64,000 nucleotides of DNA, from the NCBI GenBank assembly GCA_024643725.1, contig JAHEMJ010000015.1, forward strand, positions 62,001-126,000, read 5' to 3'. This document shows positions 18,526-27,384 of this stretch, one piece after another. The notes under the pieces are model-generated. The model searched no databases and was not told the DNA's origin. It was given only the letters and a program-made list of their open reading frames with translations. The number at the start of each line of letters is the position of its first letter. The first letter of the stretch is position 1. Both the position numbers and the translations under genes were made by a program. Source of the DNA: Crocinitomicaceae bacterium (lineage in GTDB: Bacteria > Bacteroidota > Bacteroidia > Flavobacteriales_D > Crocinitomicaceae).

Positions 18526-20940
18526 TTACTTTCCATCAAATCGATACGTATATTGCAACATAATGGTGCGTGGCGCTTCAATTTTTAGCGGACGTAAAGA
18601 ATATGTTCGATTGAAAATATTGCTGCCAATCAAGGCCAATTTATGTTGTTCCGAGAAGTTGAAGGAAATGCGCGTGTCGAAGATCCAATTCCCAAAACGA
18701 TGCGCATTGAAATAGTCCATGTATTTTAAATCTTGCAACAATTCATTGTCTGCAGTGATTTGCTCAAAATCCTTAATAATGGCGTCCATATTAACCATTT
18801 TGGAAAAGTACTTCGCACTCACGCCAAGCGCATACTTTTTATTCCACGTATGTTCTGCGTCGAACTTGAAGTTATGCAAGAAACGGTATTTCAAGATTCC
18901 TTTGCTTGGATCCATGGAAGTAGATTGATACGTGAAGACACGATTTAAAGAATCCGTGGCATAGACAAAATTTGGACTTAATGTTTTCGGAACAATGTAA
19001 TTGTATCCCGCCAAGAAGGTAATTTCACCTTTCTTGGAAGTTTTTGCCTTACCCGCATAGGAAACATCGAGTCCGGTCACACGGGAATTGCCTGTATTTA
19101 AAAACATGAATCCCGCACTGGACCCCATGGATTGAACAGAGGTCAATTCATGCCAAATTCCAAACATGTATTCGATGGTGTTTTGGTATTCTTGCCAGAA
19201 TCCGGCGATGTCCAAATACCCCATGACTTTTCCTAGTTTAATCCCCTGCTTAATCCCGATTTCAGCATTCCAACTACTTTCAGGTTTTAACGATGGATTG
19301 GGGAATACACCAAAATTTCCAACACCCGTTTTGATGTAGCGTTCAGTAATGGTTGGAAAACGGAATCCTTGTCCGTATGAAGCCCGTAAATACGTACCCT
19401 TGTGAATTTGGTACGTAGATCCCGCACGAAAAATGGGTTTTGTTGCGGTTATGGTGTCATTCAACTGAAAGTACTCTAATCGTCCACCTGCGGATAAATT
19501 CAAGCGCTCATTCCACTTGCTTTCTAGTTGGGTGTAGATGGAAAGATTCAAAATATTGTTATTTGGAGAACCGGATCCAGCGTAAATGTTTGCCTCTGAT
19601 TTTGTATACGTGCTGGTCACTCCCGCTACCATCTCTATTTGTTTCCAATCGGTCAATTTCTTTTGATACATATAATCTCCGTAAAAGGTCATTGCCTTGT
19701 TCGATTGATTGGCAGACATGTTGTTATCCACTTTCAACAAACGTGAACGCAAGTAGTGTTTCCCCTTATTTTCAGTGAGGTAATGTATGAATGGATCGAC
19801 ATTAAAAATAAATTGATCTTGCAAGAAAATTGCTCCAGGATAAGCACGGTAAAGTCCAGAAGAATCGTTCAGCCAAGCTAAAGGCATCGCTGTATGCATT
19901 TTCATGAAATTGCCGTTGATTCCGTAGGAAAGTCCTTTTATTTTCGCAGAACGGTAGCGCAAATTAAAATTCACACGCGCACGTCTTGACACCAGGTCCT
20001 TTTCCGAAAAGTTCGTAATGGTATCGGGAAAAACTGTGGCAACAAGGGAATCCGTTTTTGGTGGACCAATGTATCCATGATCTTGATTTAAGTTTCCACC
20101 AACTACCAAATCCAAATTACCAATGCGGCGCGTATGCAAGAAATTCAGCCCATGAATACCTGGATATTGTTGGTTCCATTTCATTTGTGGATCGGATGGA
20201 TTGGAATAAAATCCACTGTACAATTGAACTTTCGTCATTGGTTTAGCCTTTGGATAGGCTGTTCGAATGTGAATGGATCCTGACAACGCAGAACTACCAG
20301 AAAGCACCGAAGCGGCGCCTTTTGTCACTTCAACTTGGCTAATATTTTCCACGGGGATAAAGCCCCATTCCGGACGACCTGCATCACCAGAGAGCATCGG
20401 CATGTCGTCGACGATTACCGCTACTTTTGATCCAACGCCGAAGGTAAATCCACTTCCACCGCGAATTTGAGGCTCTCCATCGAGGATGTTTAATCCAGGT
20501 GTTTGGTCCAAGGCTGTTTCAATGCTTCGGGTATTTTTATTTTCAATGAGTTCTGGTTTTAACACCACCATCGTCACGGTTTGCTCTTCGATGGGTTTGT
20601 CGAACTTTCCTACCGTCACTTTGACCTGATCAACGTTTTGTGTTCGCTCCTTTAAATAGAAATGATGTACGACATCGCCTTGCTGCTGAGCAATTGTAAA
20701 GGTGTCCATTTGCATGCCATCGTAGACACAGCGAAGCACATTCGTTCCGGATGCAACATTCACGATTTTGTAGGAACCATCTGCTTGTGAAATAGCACCA
20801 TTACGTTGTCCAACAATGCTAACCCGTGCACCTTTCAGAACTTGCTTTTGTTGATCATACACGAATCCTGAAATAGAAAATGATTGCGCATAAAAAGTAG
20901 CCCATGAAAGGCTCAATAAAAAACTCAGAAATACCTTCAT
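18526..20940 (-). CDS. TonB-dependent outer membrane receptor with carboxypeptidase-like N-terminal domain
   Basis: An 804-residue outer membrane transporter. A signal peptide (1-18) is followed by a CarboxypepD-reg-like beta-sandwich (about 23-105), a plug domain (about 120-230, with PGLNILDGEPQIRGGSG) and a 22-strand-type barrel ending in the aromatic YTYRF motif. The extra N-terminal domain is typical of Bacteroidota receptors. The substrate is not readable: no SusD gene adjoins it, so a siderophore, cobalamin or metal chelate is as likely as a glycan. It starts 9 nt after the stop of the PCMD gene upstream and is probably cotranscribed with it. Confidence 0.92.
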   Translation of the reverse strand: MKVFLSFLLSLSWATFYAQSFSISGFVYDQQKQVLKGARVSIVGQRNGAISQADGSYKIVNVASGTNVLRCVYDGMQMDTFTIAQQQGDVVHHFYLKERTQNVDQVKVTVGKFDKPIEEQTVTMVVLKPELIENKNTRSIETALDQTPGLNILDGEPQIRGGSGFTFGVGSKVAVIVDDMPMLSGDAGRPEWGFIPVENISQVEVTKGAASVLSGSSALSGSIHIRTAYPKAKPMTKVQLYSGFYSNPSDPQMKWNQQYPGIHGLNFLHTRRIGNLDLVVGGNLNQDHGYIGPPKTDSLVATVFPDTITNFSEKDLVSRRARVNFNLRYRSAKIKGLSYGINGNFMKMHTAMPLAWLNDSSGLYRAYPGAIFLQDQFIFNVDPFIHYLTENKGKHYLRSRLLKVDNNMSANQSNKAMTFYGDYMYQKKLTDWKQIEMVAGVTSTYTKSEANIYAGSGSPNNNILNLSIYTQLESKWNERLNLSAGGRLEYFQLNDTITATKPIFRAGSTYQIHKGTYLRASYGQGFRFPTITERYIKTGVGNFGVFPNPSLKPESSWNAEIGIKQGIKLGKVMGYLDIAGFWQEYQNTIEYMFGIWHELTSVQSMGSSAGFMFLNTGNSRVTGLDVSYAGKAKTSKKGEITFLAGYNYIVPKTLSPNFVYATDSLNRVFTYQSTSMDPSKGILKYRFLHNFKFDAEHTWNKKYALGVSAKYFSKMVNMDAIIKDFEQITADNELLQDLKYMDYFNAHRFGNWIFDTRISFNFSEQHKLALIGSNIFNRTYSLRPLKIEAPRTIMLQYTYRFDGK

Positions 20941-20949
20941 GAAAAGGGC

Positions 20950-21879
20950 TTAGGGGATAAACAGTTTTTGCGTTTTTCCTTCAAACTTGAGAATATACTG
21001 TCCTGACGGCAAGGTTTTACCCAAGAACTGTGCAACCTCCGCTTGTTTCACTAATTGACCAGATATACTGTAAACAGAAAGCTTAGTATCCATCGGAATA
21101 TCCTTGGCCATTAATCCATGTACGGAAGAATAATACAGTTGAACAGCAGCATGTAACTCGTTTACAGAGCTTGCATTATAAATCAATTCGATGTCATCAA
21201 TGAGAACTTCGTCGTTTGCGGCACCTCCACCCGGATTTTTATTTGTCGCAAATGTCATCAATATAAATTGAGGTGTTGGCATTTGTCCAGTCTGTACTTC
21301 ATATACGAATGGTGTTGAAAAACGCACCCAATTCCCACCTGTTGGCGCATAATTCAATTCTGCCCTTGCTACTACATGTGGTTGCGAAGCTGCATCAATT
21401 GGATCATGCACATCAAAACTATCGTGAACAATGGCATGAATGCGCGCTTGTTGGCCTGATCCAGCCGTATATTTTGCCCAGAAAACGGCAGAATCTGGTA
21501 CGTTTGAAATCGGCTCCGAAAATAAGGTATCCGCTGTTTTTGAATAATTAAAATTCAATGCACTGGATGCCGTCGTACTTCCCATGTTAATTTGCCCAAG
21601 GGTTAAAGTCCCATTAGCTACCACACCTAGCGTACTTTTTGACCAAATGCGCGCGCAGTACATTCCTGTTGCATTCGCACGAATCGCCGTTGATTGCTCC
21701 ACTTGTTGGGATCCAAAGGATACAAGTCCGCCGGTACCAGATTTAAATCCATTCCAGTTCGTTGGTTCTTCTGTTGTTAATCCTAGATTATCCCATGATT
21801 CCATATTACTATTCGCAATTTGCTGCGCGTAAGTTAAGGAAGTGAAAATGATGCTTATCAGTGTAAATTTTATTTTCAT
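20950..21879 (-). CDS. Secreted PCMD-domain protein with T9SS sorting tail
   Basis: A 309-residue protein with a signal peptide (1-18, ending TYAQQ). Residues about 20-235 resemble the PCMD (putative carbohydrate metabolism) beta-sandwich: NSNMESWDN start, ADTLFSEPI, PDSAVFWAKY and VLIDDIELIY end. The last 70 residues look like a short type A T9SS sorting tail (VYSISGQLV, LPSGQYILKF). It is likely placed on the cell surface and may bind a ligand for the TonB receptor encoded 9 nt downstream. That role is inference from gene order. Confidence 0.8.
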   Translation of the reverse strand: MKIKFTLISIIFTSLTYAQQIANSNMESWDNLGLTTEEPTNWNGFKSGTGGLVSFGSQQVEQSTAIRANATGMYCARIWSKSTLGVVANGTLTLGQINMGSTTASSALNFNYSKTADTLFSEPISNVPDSAVFWAKYTAGSGQQARIHAIVHDSFDVHDPIDAASQPHVVARAELNYAPTGGNWVRFSTPFVYEVQTGQMPTPQFILMTFATNKNPGGGAANDEVLIDDIELIYNASSVNELHAAVQLYYSSVHGLMAKDIPMDTKLSVYSISGQLVKQAEVAQFLGKTLPSGQYILKFEGKTQKLFIP

Positions 21880-21956
21880 AATGTTAGCTTTAGGTAAACA
21901 AATATAACGATTTTCACTTTCAAAAACACGTCTTCTATTCTGCCCATAATTTTACT

Positions 21957-21964
21957 TAACTTTG
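21957..21964 (+). promoter_or_regulatory. -7 promoter element of queE
   Basis: TAACTTTG, a perfect TAnnTTTG match, 4 nt before the queE ATG. A -33 box is not obvious. Confidence 0.6.
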
Positions 21965-21968
21965 TTCA

Positions 21969-22592
21969 ATGTCAGCTCAAAATACACCATTCAACCATCC
22001 CTTGCCCATCATGGAACATTTCTTCACTATACAAGGAGAAGGCTACCATTCTGGACGTGTTGCTTATTTTATCCGAACAGCCGGATGCGATGTGGGTTGT
22101 GTGTGGTGCGATGTGAAAGAAAGTTGGACAATCGACGAATCACAATACATGTCCATTTCATCCATCGTAGATGAAGTGCTGTCTGTTGGCGCCAATTTTG
22201 TTGTGATCACAGGTGGAGAACCAACCATGCATTCTTTATCCGCTTTGGTAGATTCTTTGCATGAAAATCACATTGAAGTGGCCATTGAAACAGCGGGAGT
22301 TCATCCCTTAGATGCCGCCATAGATTGGTATTGTTTTTCTCCGAAAAAATTCAAAAAACCCATCGAAGAAGCTTACGAAAAGGCGAATGAATTGAAGGTG
22401 GTCATCAATCATCCGTCGGATATTGCTTGGGCAGAAGAACACGCGCAAAAAGTTGGCTCATCTTGTCAATTATACTTGCAACCGGAGTGGGAAAAAAGTG
22501 ATAAAATTCTTCCACTCATCATCGACTATGTGAAAGGTAACCAAAAGTGGCAGATTTCGTTACAGACACACAAATACATGAACATTCCATAA
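21969..22592 (+). CDS. queE: 7-carboxy-7-deazaguanine synthase
   Basis: A 207-residue radical-SAM enzyme making 7-carboxy-7-deazaguanine for queuosine. The substrate block FFTIQGEGYHSGR and the cluster motif C40-X3-C44-X2-C47 are visible, followed by TGGEPTMH. It heads a compact plus-strand run (queE, porE-like, UbiA-type, maf) with no gaps. The other queuosine genes are not in the window. Confidence 0.95.
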   Translation: MSAQNTPFNHPLPIMEHFFTIQGEGYHSGRVAYFIRTAGCDVGCVWCDVKESWTIDESQYMSISSIVDEVLSVGANFVVITGGEPTMHSLSALVDSLHENHIEVAIETAGVHPLDAAIDWYCFSPKKFKKPIEEAYEKANELKVVINHPSDIAWAEEHAQKVGSSCQLYLQPEWEKSDKILPLIIDYVKGNQKWQISLQTHKYMNIP

Positions 22593-24608
22593 ATGAGAAA
22601 TTTCGTACTTCTATCTTTTTTCCTTTTGCTCGTTTACGGTTGCTCCAATGCGCAATTTCCTTATTCGACTTCCAATAAAAAAGCCATTCACTATTTTGAA
22701 CTAGCGGAAAAAGCCCCGAAAGAAGGAATGGATCCAATGACGGGAGCGTACGATTTTAAATCGGGGATTGAATTATTGGGCAAGGCCCTGGAAAAAGATT
22801 CAAATTTCTGGGAAGCGCATGTATTGGATGCTGAATTCAATGAAATTCAACGCAACTACAAGCAAGCCATTTTTCATTACAAACGTGCATTAGAAATTGA
22901 TCCCAATCACAGCATTAGTGGATCGAGCACCTACCACCTTGCCACATGTCAAATGGCCATCGGTGATTACAACGGTGCGTTAAAGAGTTGCTCCATCTAT
23001 TTGAAAAATCCGAATGCAAAGGAAGAGAACTTGGGGACGGTTCGTCGCATGCAAGACTGTGCGAATTTCGCTATGACAGCAATGAAAAATCCAAAACCTT
23101 TTGAGCCTAAAAACATTGGACCATCCATCAATACCAATTTCTCGGAGTATTATCCAACCATCACAGTGGATGGTAAAACACTTTTCTTCACGAGAAGATT
23201 AGTAGAATATCAGGGAGAAAACAAACGCGAGCAGGAGGACTTTTACATTTCCTTAAACATTGACCAAGTTTGGTCTAAGTCTTTTCCGATGCCGAGGAAT
23301 GTCAACACGCCCTACAACGAAGGCGCACCAACCATTTCCGCCGACGGCAAAAGCTTGATTTTCGTAGCTTGTACAGATGAAAGTGGCGTGGACTACGGAG
23401 CCAATCGTCAGGGAAAAGGAAGTTGTGATTTATTCATCACTCAAAAAAATGGTAGTCAATGGACGAATCCAACGAACCTGCCTGGAAAAGTGAATTCCAC
23501 TCATTGGGAAACGCAACCATCCATGAGTGCAGACGGAAAAACTTTGTATTTCATCAGAGGGATGCGCAGCAGAGATGGTAAAAAGGATTCGGATATTTAC
23601 GTGTCGCATTTACTAGCCGATGGCACTTGGAGTTTAGCAGAACCCTTGCCTCCACACATCAATTCCAATCAAAACGAAGAATCCGTCTTAATTCACCCGG
23701 ATGGAAAAACCTTGTATTTTGCTTCGCGTGGACACGTGGGTATGGGTGGTTCCGACTTATTCGTTTCCCGCATGGACGCAAAAGGCAATTGGGGATTGCC
23801 CCAAAATTTAGGATACCCAATTAATACCTTGTCTGATGAAAATTCCTTGATGGTTTCTCCGGAAGGCGACGTGGCTTTCTTTGCCTCTGATCGTCCTGGG
23901 GGATATGGACTGATGGACATCTATTACTTCCAATTACCAACAGAAGACCAACCCATTAAAACACTTTATTTCGATGGATTCGTGTTCGATGCGAATTCCA
24001 AAAAACCCTTGGGTGCAAGTTTTCAATTAACGAATTTATCCACCGGAGAAAGAGTGATTCAGTCCAAAGCGGATGGCACTGACGGGACTTTTGTTGTTCC
24101 CCTGCCGATTAATACTGACTATGCGATTGAAGTGAATTTCCCTGGATACTTGCCTTATTCCTTGAATTTCAACATGACCTTGAAAGAAAACGAGCAAAGT
24201 TATCACTTGCAAATTCCATTGAATCCAGAAAACTCCTCTGCTGAAAACGTACTTTCAAATGTGTTTTTTGACCTAAATCAAGCTAAGTTGCGTCCGGAGT
24301 CCAAAGTGGAATTAATTTCGTTTGCTAATTACTTGAAAGCTCGTCCAAAAATGAAAATCGAGATTGGTGGTCATACCGATTCAAGAGGTAACGCCGAGGA
24401 AAACTTGACGCTTTCTACCAACCGTGCAAAAGCGGTATATGAATTCTTAATTGCTCAAGGAATACCTGCTGGACAAATGTCCTACAAAGGATATGGCTCC
24501 AGTCAACCAATCATTTCCGACAAAGAAATCAATGCGATGAGTAATGCGGAACAAAAAGAAAAAGCGCATCAAAAAAATCGTCGAACCACTTACACCATTC
24601 GTCCATGA
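22593..24608 (+). CDS. porE: PorE-like lipoprotein: TPR, beta-propeller, CRD and OmpA domains
   Basis: A 671-residue lipoprotein with a signal peptide ending in the lipobox LLVYGC (Cys17). Domain order: TPR helices (about 25-125); a PD40/WD40-like propeller with repeated SADGKTLYF-type motifs (about 150-450); a carboxypeptidase-regulatory-like fold (about 455-540); and an OmpA peptidoglycan-binding domain (about 550-671, GGHTDSRGNAEEN and NRAKAVYEFL). This four-part order and the length match P. gingivalis PorE, which links the type IX secretion trans-envelope complex to peptidoglycan. Related OmpA lipoproteins of other function share the parts, so orthology is likely but not proven. It follows queE without a gap. 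Confidence 0.82.
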   Translation: MRNFVLLSFFLLLVYGCSNAQFPYSTSNKKAIHYFELAEKAPKEGMDPMTGAYDFKSGIELLGKALEKDSNFWEAHVLDAEFNEIQRNYKQAIFHYKRALEIDPNHSISGSSTYHLATCQMAIGDYNGALKSCSIYLKNPNAKEENLGTVRRMQDCANFAMTAMKNPKPFEPKNIGPSINTNFSEYYPTITVDGKTLFFTRRLVEYQGENKREQEDFYISLNIDQVWSKSFPMPRNVNTPYNEGAPTISADGKSLIFVACTDESGVDYGANRQGKGSCDLFITQKNGSQWTNPTNLPGKVNSTHWETQPSMSADGKTLYFIRGMRSRDGKKDSDIYVSHLLADGTWSLAEPLPPHINSNQNEESVLIHPDGKTLYFASRGHVGMGGSDLFVSRMDAKGNWGLPQNLGYPINTLSDENSLMVSPEGDVAFFASDRPGGYGLMDIYYFQLPTEDQPIKTLYFDGFVFDANSKKPLGASFQLTNLSTGERVIQSKADGTDGTFVVPLPINTDYAIEVNFPGYLPYSLNFNMTLKENEQSYHLQIPLNPENSSAENVLSNVFFDLNQAKLRPESKVELISFANYLKARPKMKIEIGGHTDSRGNAEENLTLSTNRAKAVYEFLIAQGIPAGQMSYKGYGSSQPIISDKEINAMSNAEQKEKAHQKNRRTTYTIRP

Positions 24609-25534
24609 AGTACTTTCTAAAGTTAATTCGCACCAAAAATTTGCTCATAATCTTATTTACGATGTTGGGCGTTGCTTGGTATTTATTGCAGAGCAATAAC
24701 TATCAAAAAGTCGATTTCGATTGGTTCGACTATAGCCTTTTGATTTTTTCAACCATCATCATTGCAGCGGCGGGAAATGTCATCAACGATTACTTCGACA
24801 TCAAATCGGACCTGATCAACAAACCTGAGAAGGTCATTTTAAGCAAGCATGTTAAACCAAGATGGGCCATTCTTTGGCACTGGATATTGAATGCCATTGC
24901 TTTTATCATTTCGATTTATTTATCCGTGAAGTATTCCACCTTGTTGTTTGTCTTCGTTCACTTGCTTTCCATTAATTTACTTTGGTTTTATAGCGTTCAA
25001 TTAAAACGAAAATTCATCATCAGTAACCTCATCATTGCCTTTCTGACGGCATTGGTGCCATTGTTGTCCATCTGGTTTTTTAAAGTGTTGAATGAAAGTT
25101 CGATGCCTTATTCGCCATATGTAGAGGAATCTTGGTCGACTTATTTGGATTACTCATTCGTTTATTTCTTAGCCCTTTGCGCTTTCGTTCAAAACTTTGC
25201 ACGTGAAATAAATAAAGACATTCACGATGTGGAAGGTGACTTGTTAGCACAAGTGAAATCCCTTCCAATTATCATTGGAAAGGAAAAAGCAGCCTACCTC
25301 ACACTCATTCTTCTTCAATTGCCATTACTGACTTTCATCCTTAGTTTTTACGTATTTGATTGGATCGAGGTGAACAAAGCGACGATGATCCTTTTGTTGC
25401 TTTCTGGTGCAGTTAATTTTTCCAGTGCCATTTTGTACATCGTAAAAAAAGAAGCGACATTAACTTGGATAAATCACCTCATGAAATGGTCGATGTTTTT
25501 CGGCTTGATTTGTTTGTTTTCTAACTCTTTATGA
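24605..25534 (+). CDS. UbiA-family prenyltransferase (geranylgeranylglycerol-phosphate synthase-like)
   Basis: A 309-residue integral membrane protein with about eight or nine hydrophobic helices. The first Asp-rich motif is NDYFDIKSD and the second is NKDIHDVEGD, the two prenyl-diphosphate/Mg sites of UbiA enzymes. Flavobacterial proteins of this type are usually annotated as geranylgeranylglycerol-phosphate geranylgeranyltransferase-like; the acceptor here is unknown. It overlaps the PorE-like gene and maf by 4 nt on each side. Confidence 0.87.
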   Translation: MKYFLKLIRTKNLLIILFTMLGVAWYLLQSNNYQKVDFDWFDYSLLIFSTIIIAAAGNVINDYFDIKSDLINKPEKVILSKHVKPRWAILWHWILNAIAFIISIYLSVKYSTLLFVFVHLLSINLLWFYSVQLKRKFIISNLIIAFLTALVPLLSIWFFKVLNESSMPYSPYVEESWSTYLDYSFVYFLALCAFVQNFAREINKDIHDVEGDLLAQVKSLPIIIGKEKAAYLTLILLQLPLLTFILSFYVFDWIEVNKATMILLLLSGAVNFSSAILYIVKKEATLTWINHLMKWSMFFGLICLFSNSL

Positions 25535-26094
25535 AATTAGTCCTAGGCTCCGCCTCTCCTCGCCGCAGTGATTTATTGCACTTACTTGGATTTGAATTCC
25601 GCATTTTAAAAGCCGATTGTTCAGAGGACTTCGATCCAACGGAAAAACCGGAAAACATTGTAATGGGGATTGCACAACAAAAAGCAGATGCCTTACTACC
25701 TGAAATCTCGGAAGAAGAAGTACTCATCTGTGCGGACACAATCGTCTATTTAGAGGGAGAAGTCATTGGTAAGCCAAGTGATGCAGCCAATGCCGTTTCC
25801 TTACTTTCTCGTTTATCTGGAAAGATGCACGACGTATACACAGGAGTCATTATACAATCGTCGAATCTGCATGTGAGCTTTACCGTGAAAACTTCGGTGT
25901 ACTTTCGATCCTTAAATTTAGATGAAATCTACCATTACGTTGCGCATTTCAATCCATTAGATAAAGCCGGTTCTTACGGCATACAAGATTGGATTGGATT
26001 AATCGGTGTTGAAAAGATTGACGGATCCTATACCAATGTGATGGGACTTCCAACCCATGAATTATATCAAGCGCTTCAAAAAATAAACGCATAA
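25531..26094 (+). CDS. maf: Maf-like nucleoside triphosphate pyrophosphatase
   Basis: A 187-residue housekeeping hydrolase that cleaves non-canonical nucleotides or dTTP/UTP to monophosphates. Family signatures are GSASPRRSDLL at the N terminus, ICADTIVYLEG and KAGSYGIQDWIG. It ends the queE run and is followed by a bidirectional hairpin. Confidence 0.94.
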   Translation: MKLVLGSASPRRSDLLHLLGFEFRILKADCSEDFDPTEKPENIVMGIAQQKADALLPEISEEEVLICADTIVYLEGEVIGKPSDAANAVSLLSRLSGKMHDVYTGVIIQSSNLHVSFTVKTSVYFRSLNLDEIYHYVAHFNPLDKAGSYGIQDWIGLIGVEKIDGSYTNVMGLPTHELYQALQKINA

Positions 26095-26095
26095 A

Positions 26096-26119
26096 AAAAG
26101 CCATCTTTCGATGGCTTTT
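26096..26119. terminator. Bidirectional terminator between maf and the OmpA-type gene
   Basis: Perfect inverted repeat AAAAGCCATC/GATGGCTTTT around a 4-nt loop. A-rich sequence precedes it and T-rich sequence follows it, so it can stop transcription from both converging genes. Confidence 0.85.
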
Positions 26120-26139
26120 CTATTTAGTGGATCCTATCC

Positions 26140-27384
26140 TTACATTTTTACACGGAATTCAACGCGTCGACATTTTGCATCTTTCACGTCTTGTTCATCG
26201 TCTTCAACGATTTCTGAACTTGGAGTAGTTGTTCCTTTGTAGGTTTTGATGATGCGGTCCTCAGCAATTCCTTGCGCCACGAAATATTTCACAGCAACTG
26301 CAACACGTTTTCTATCCAAATCAAGGTACTCCTCGTTTTCTTTACTTGCTTTTACTTCTAACTCATCGTTGTTACCTGAGATCTCGATTTTCATCGCAGG
26401 ATTTGCATTCATTTGTTCAATCACAAAATTCATGTTCTCCTTCGCGTTTTCAGTTAACGACGCTTTCCCTTGTCGGAAGTAAATAGAATGTGCTTCGATT
26501 TTTTTATCCACGGTCATTTTATCCGTGATTTCTGGTTCCTTATCGTAAATCAACGTAGAGAAACTATCTTCGATTTTTGGTGGACGTGCATTGAAACAAG
26601 CACATTCAGAAGCATTGTCCACGAGGCGAATCACTACGTTATCGATGTAGTAGTATGCATGAGCAATTGGATCCGCTTCGCTTTCTTTTGGTTTTTTCAC
26701 CGCTTCGAATTTTGTCGTTTCGTTGCGATCGAAGTTACCAATGGTGATGTACTTCTCGTCTCCTTTTGCAGTATAGGTATTACATACTTTCTCCCATCCA
26801 AAGAATCCGTTGTGTACTTTGTTCATTTGACCTTTCATGACATGGTCTGTTCCCACATAAATCGCTCCTGGCTCTCCAGTTCCTGGATTTTCTTTAGAGA
26901 AATAAGCCGCCAAGTTGTTACAAGCAAATTTAGATGACTCACTTAAAGACAGTGAATACTCTACGCAGTAAGTCAATCCTTTTTTCAAGGTCACTGGAGA
27001 ATCGTTTTTCATCAATTGAATCGTAATATAAGAACGCTCACCAGCTGTTTTACCAGGTTTGTAAGCAACGATTCCAGCATAAACTTCACCACCATTTTCT
27101 GTGGTAGGATCTTCTTTACCATAAACATTCGTTGGAATTCCCATGTCGCCTGTCGCTTCTTTGTGGAACACATCTGCTTTCAATTCCGTAGGTGAAGTAA
27201 TTCCTTTTCCAACGACATCGATGTTGTTTAATTCTGTTACATCTTCCGCTTTTACGTGCTCGAATGTGACATTTATAATTTCTTTTTCATTCGTCTTTTT
27301 ACTCTTTTGAGCAAAGCTTGTTGCAGACATCATTGCTGCAAACGACAATGCAACGTATCCGAAAGTTCTTCCTTTAAATTTCAT
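26140..27384 (-). CDS. OmpA-family protein with N-terminal beta-sandwich domain
   Basis: A 414-residue outer membrane-associated protein with a signal peptide (cleaved after ATSFAQ). Residues about 35-270 appear to be a jelly-roll-like domain (LTYCVEYSLSLSE, YYYIDNVVIRLV) similar to carbohydrate-binding folds. Residues about 290-414 are an OmpA C-terminal domain binding peptidoglycan: SIYFRQGKASLTENAKENM and DRKRVAVAVKYFVAQGI. It is downstream of hemE with an 11-nt overlap, so cotranscription is likely although the functions look unrelated. The ligand of the first domain is unknown. Confidence 0.85.
   Translation of the reverse strand: MKFKGRTFGYVALSFAAMMSATSFAQKSKKTNEKEIINVTFEHVKAEDVTELNNIDVVGKGITSPTELKADVFHKEATGDMGIPTNVYGKEDPTTENGGEVYAGIVAYKPGKTAGERSYITIQLMKNDSPVTLKKGLTYCVEYSLSLSESSKFACNNLAAYFSKENPGTGEPGAIYVGTDHVMKGQMNKVHNGFFGWEKVCNTYTAKGDEKYITIGNFDRNETTKFEAVKKPKESEADPIAHAYYYIDNVVIRLVDNASECACFNARPPKIEDSFSTLIYDKEPEITDKMTVDKKIEAHSIYFRQGKASLTENAKENMNFVIEQMNANPAMKIEISGNNDELEVKASKENEEYLDLDRKRVAVAVKYFVAQGIAEDRIIKTYKGTTTPSSEIVEDDEQDVKDAKCRRVEFRVKM

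Noticed and set aside
26470-26937. 155-codon plus-strand frame
   Set aside because: Antisense to the OmpA-type gene; Phe/Trp/Cys-rich translation is typical of shadow frames.
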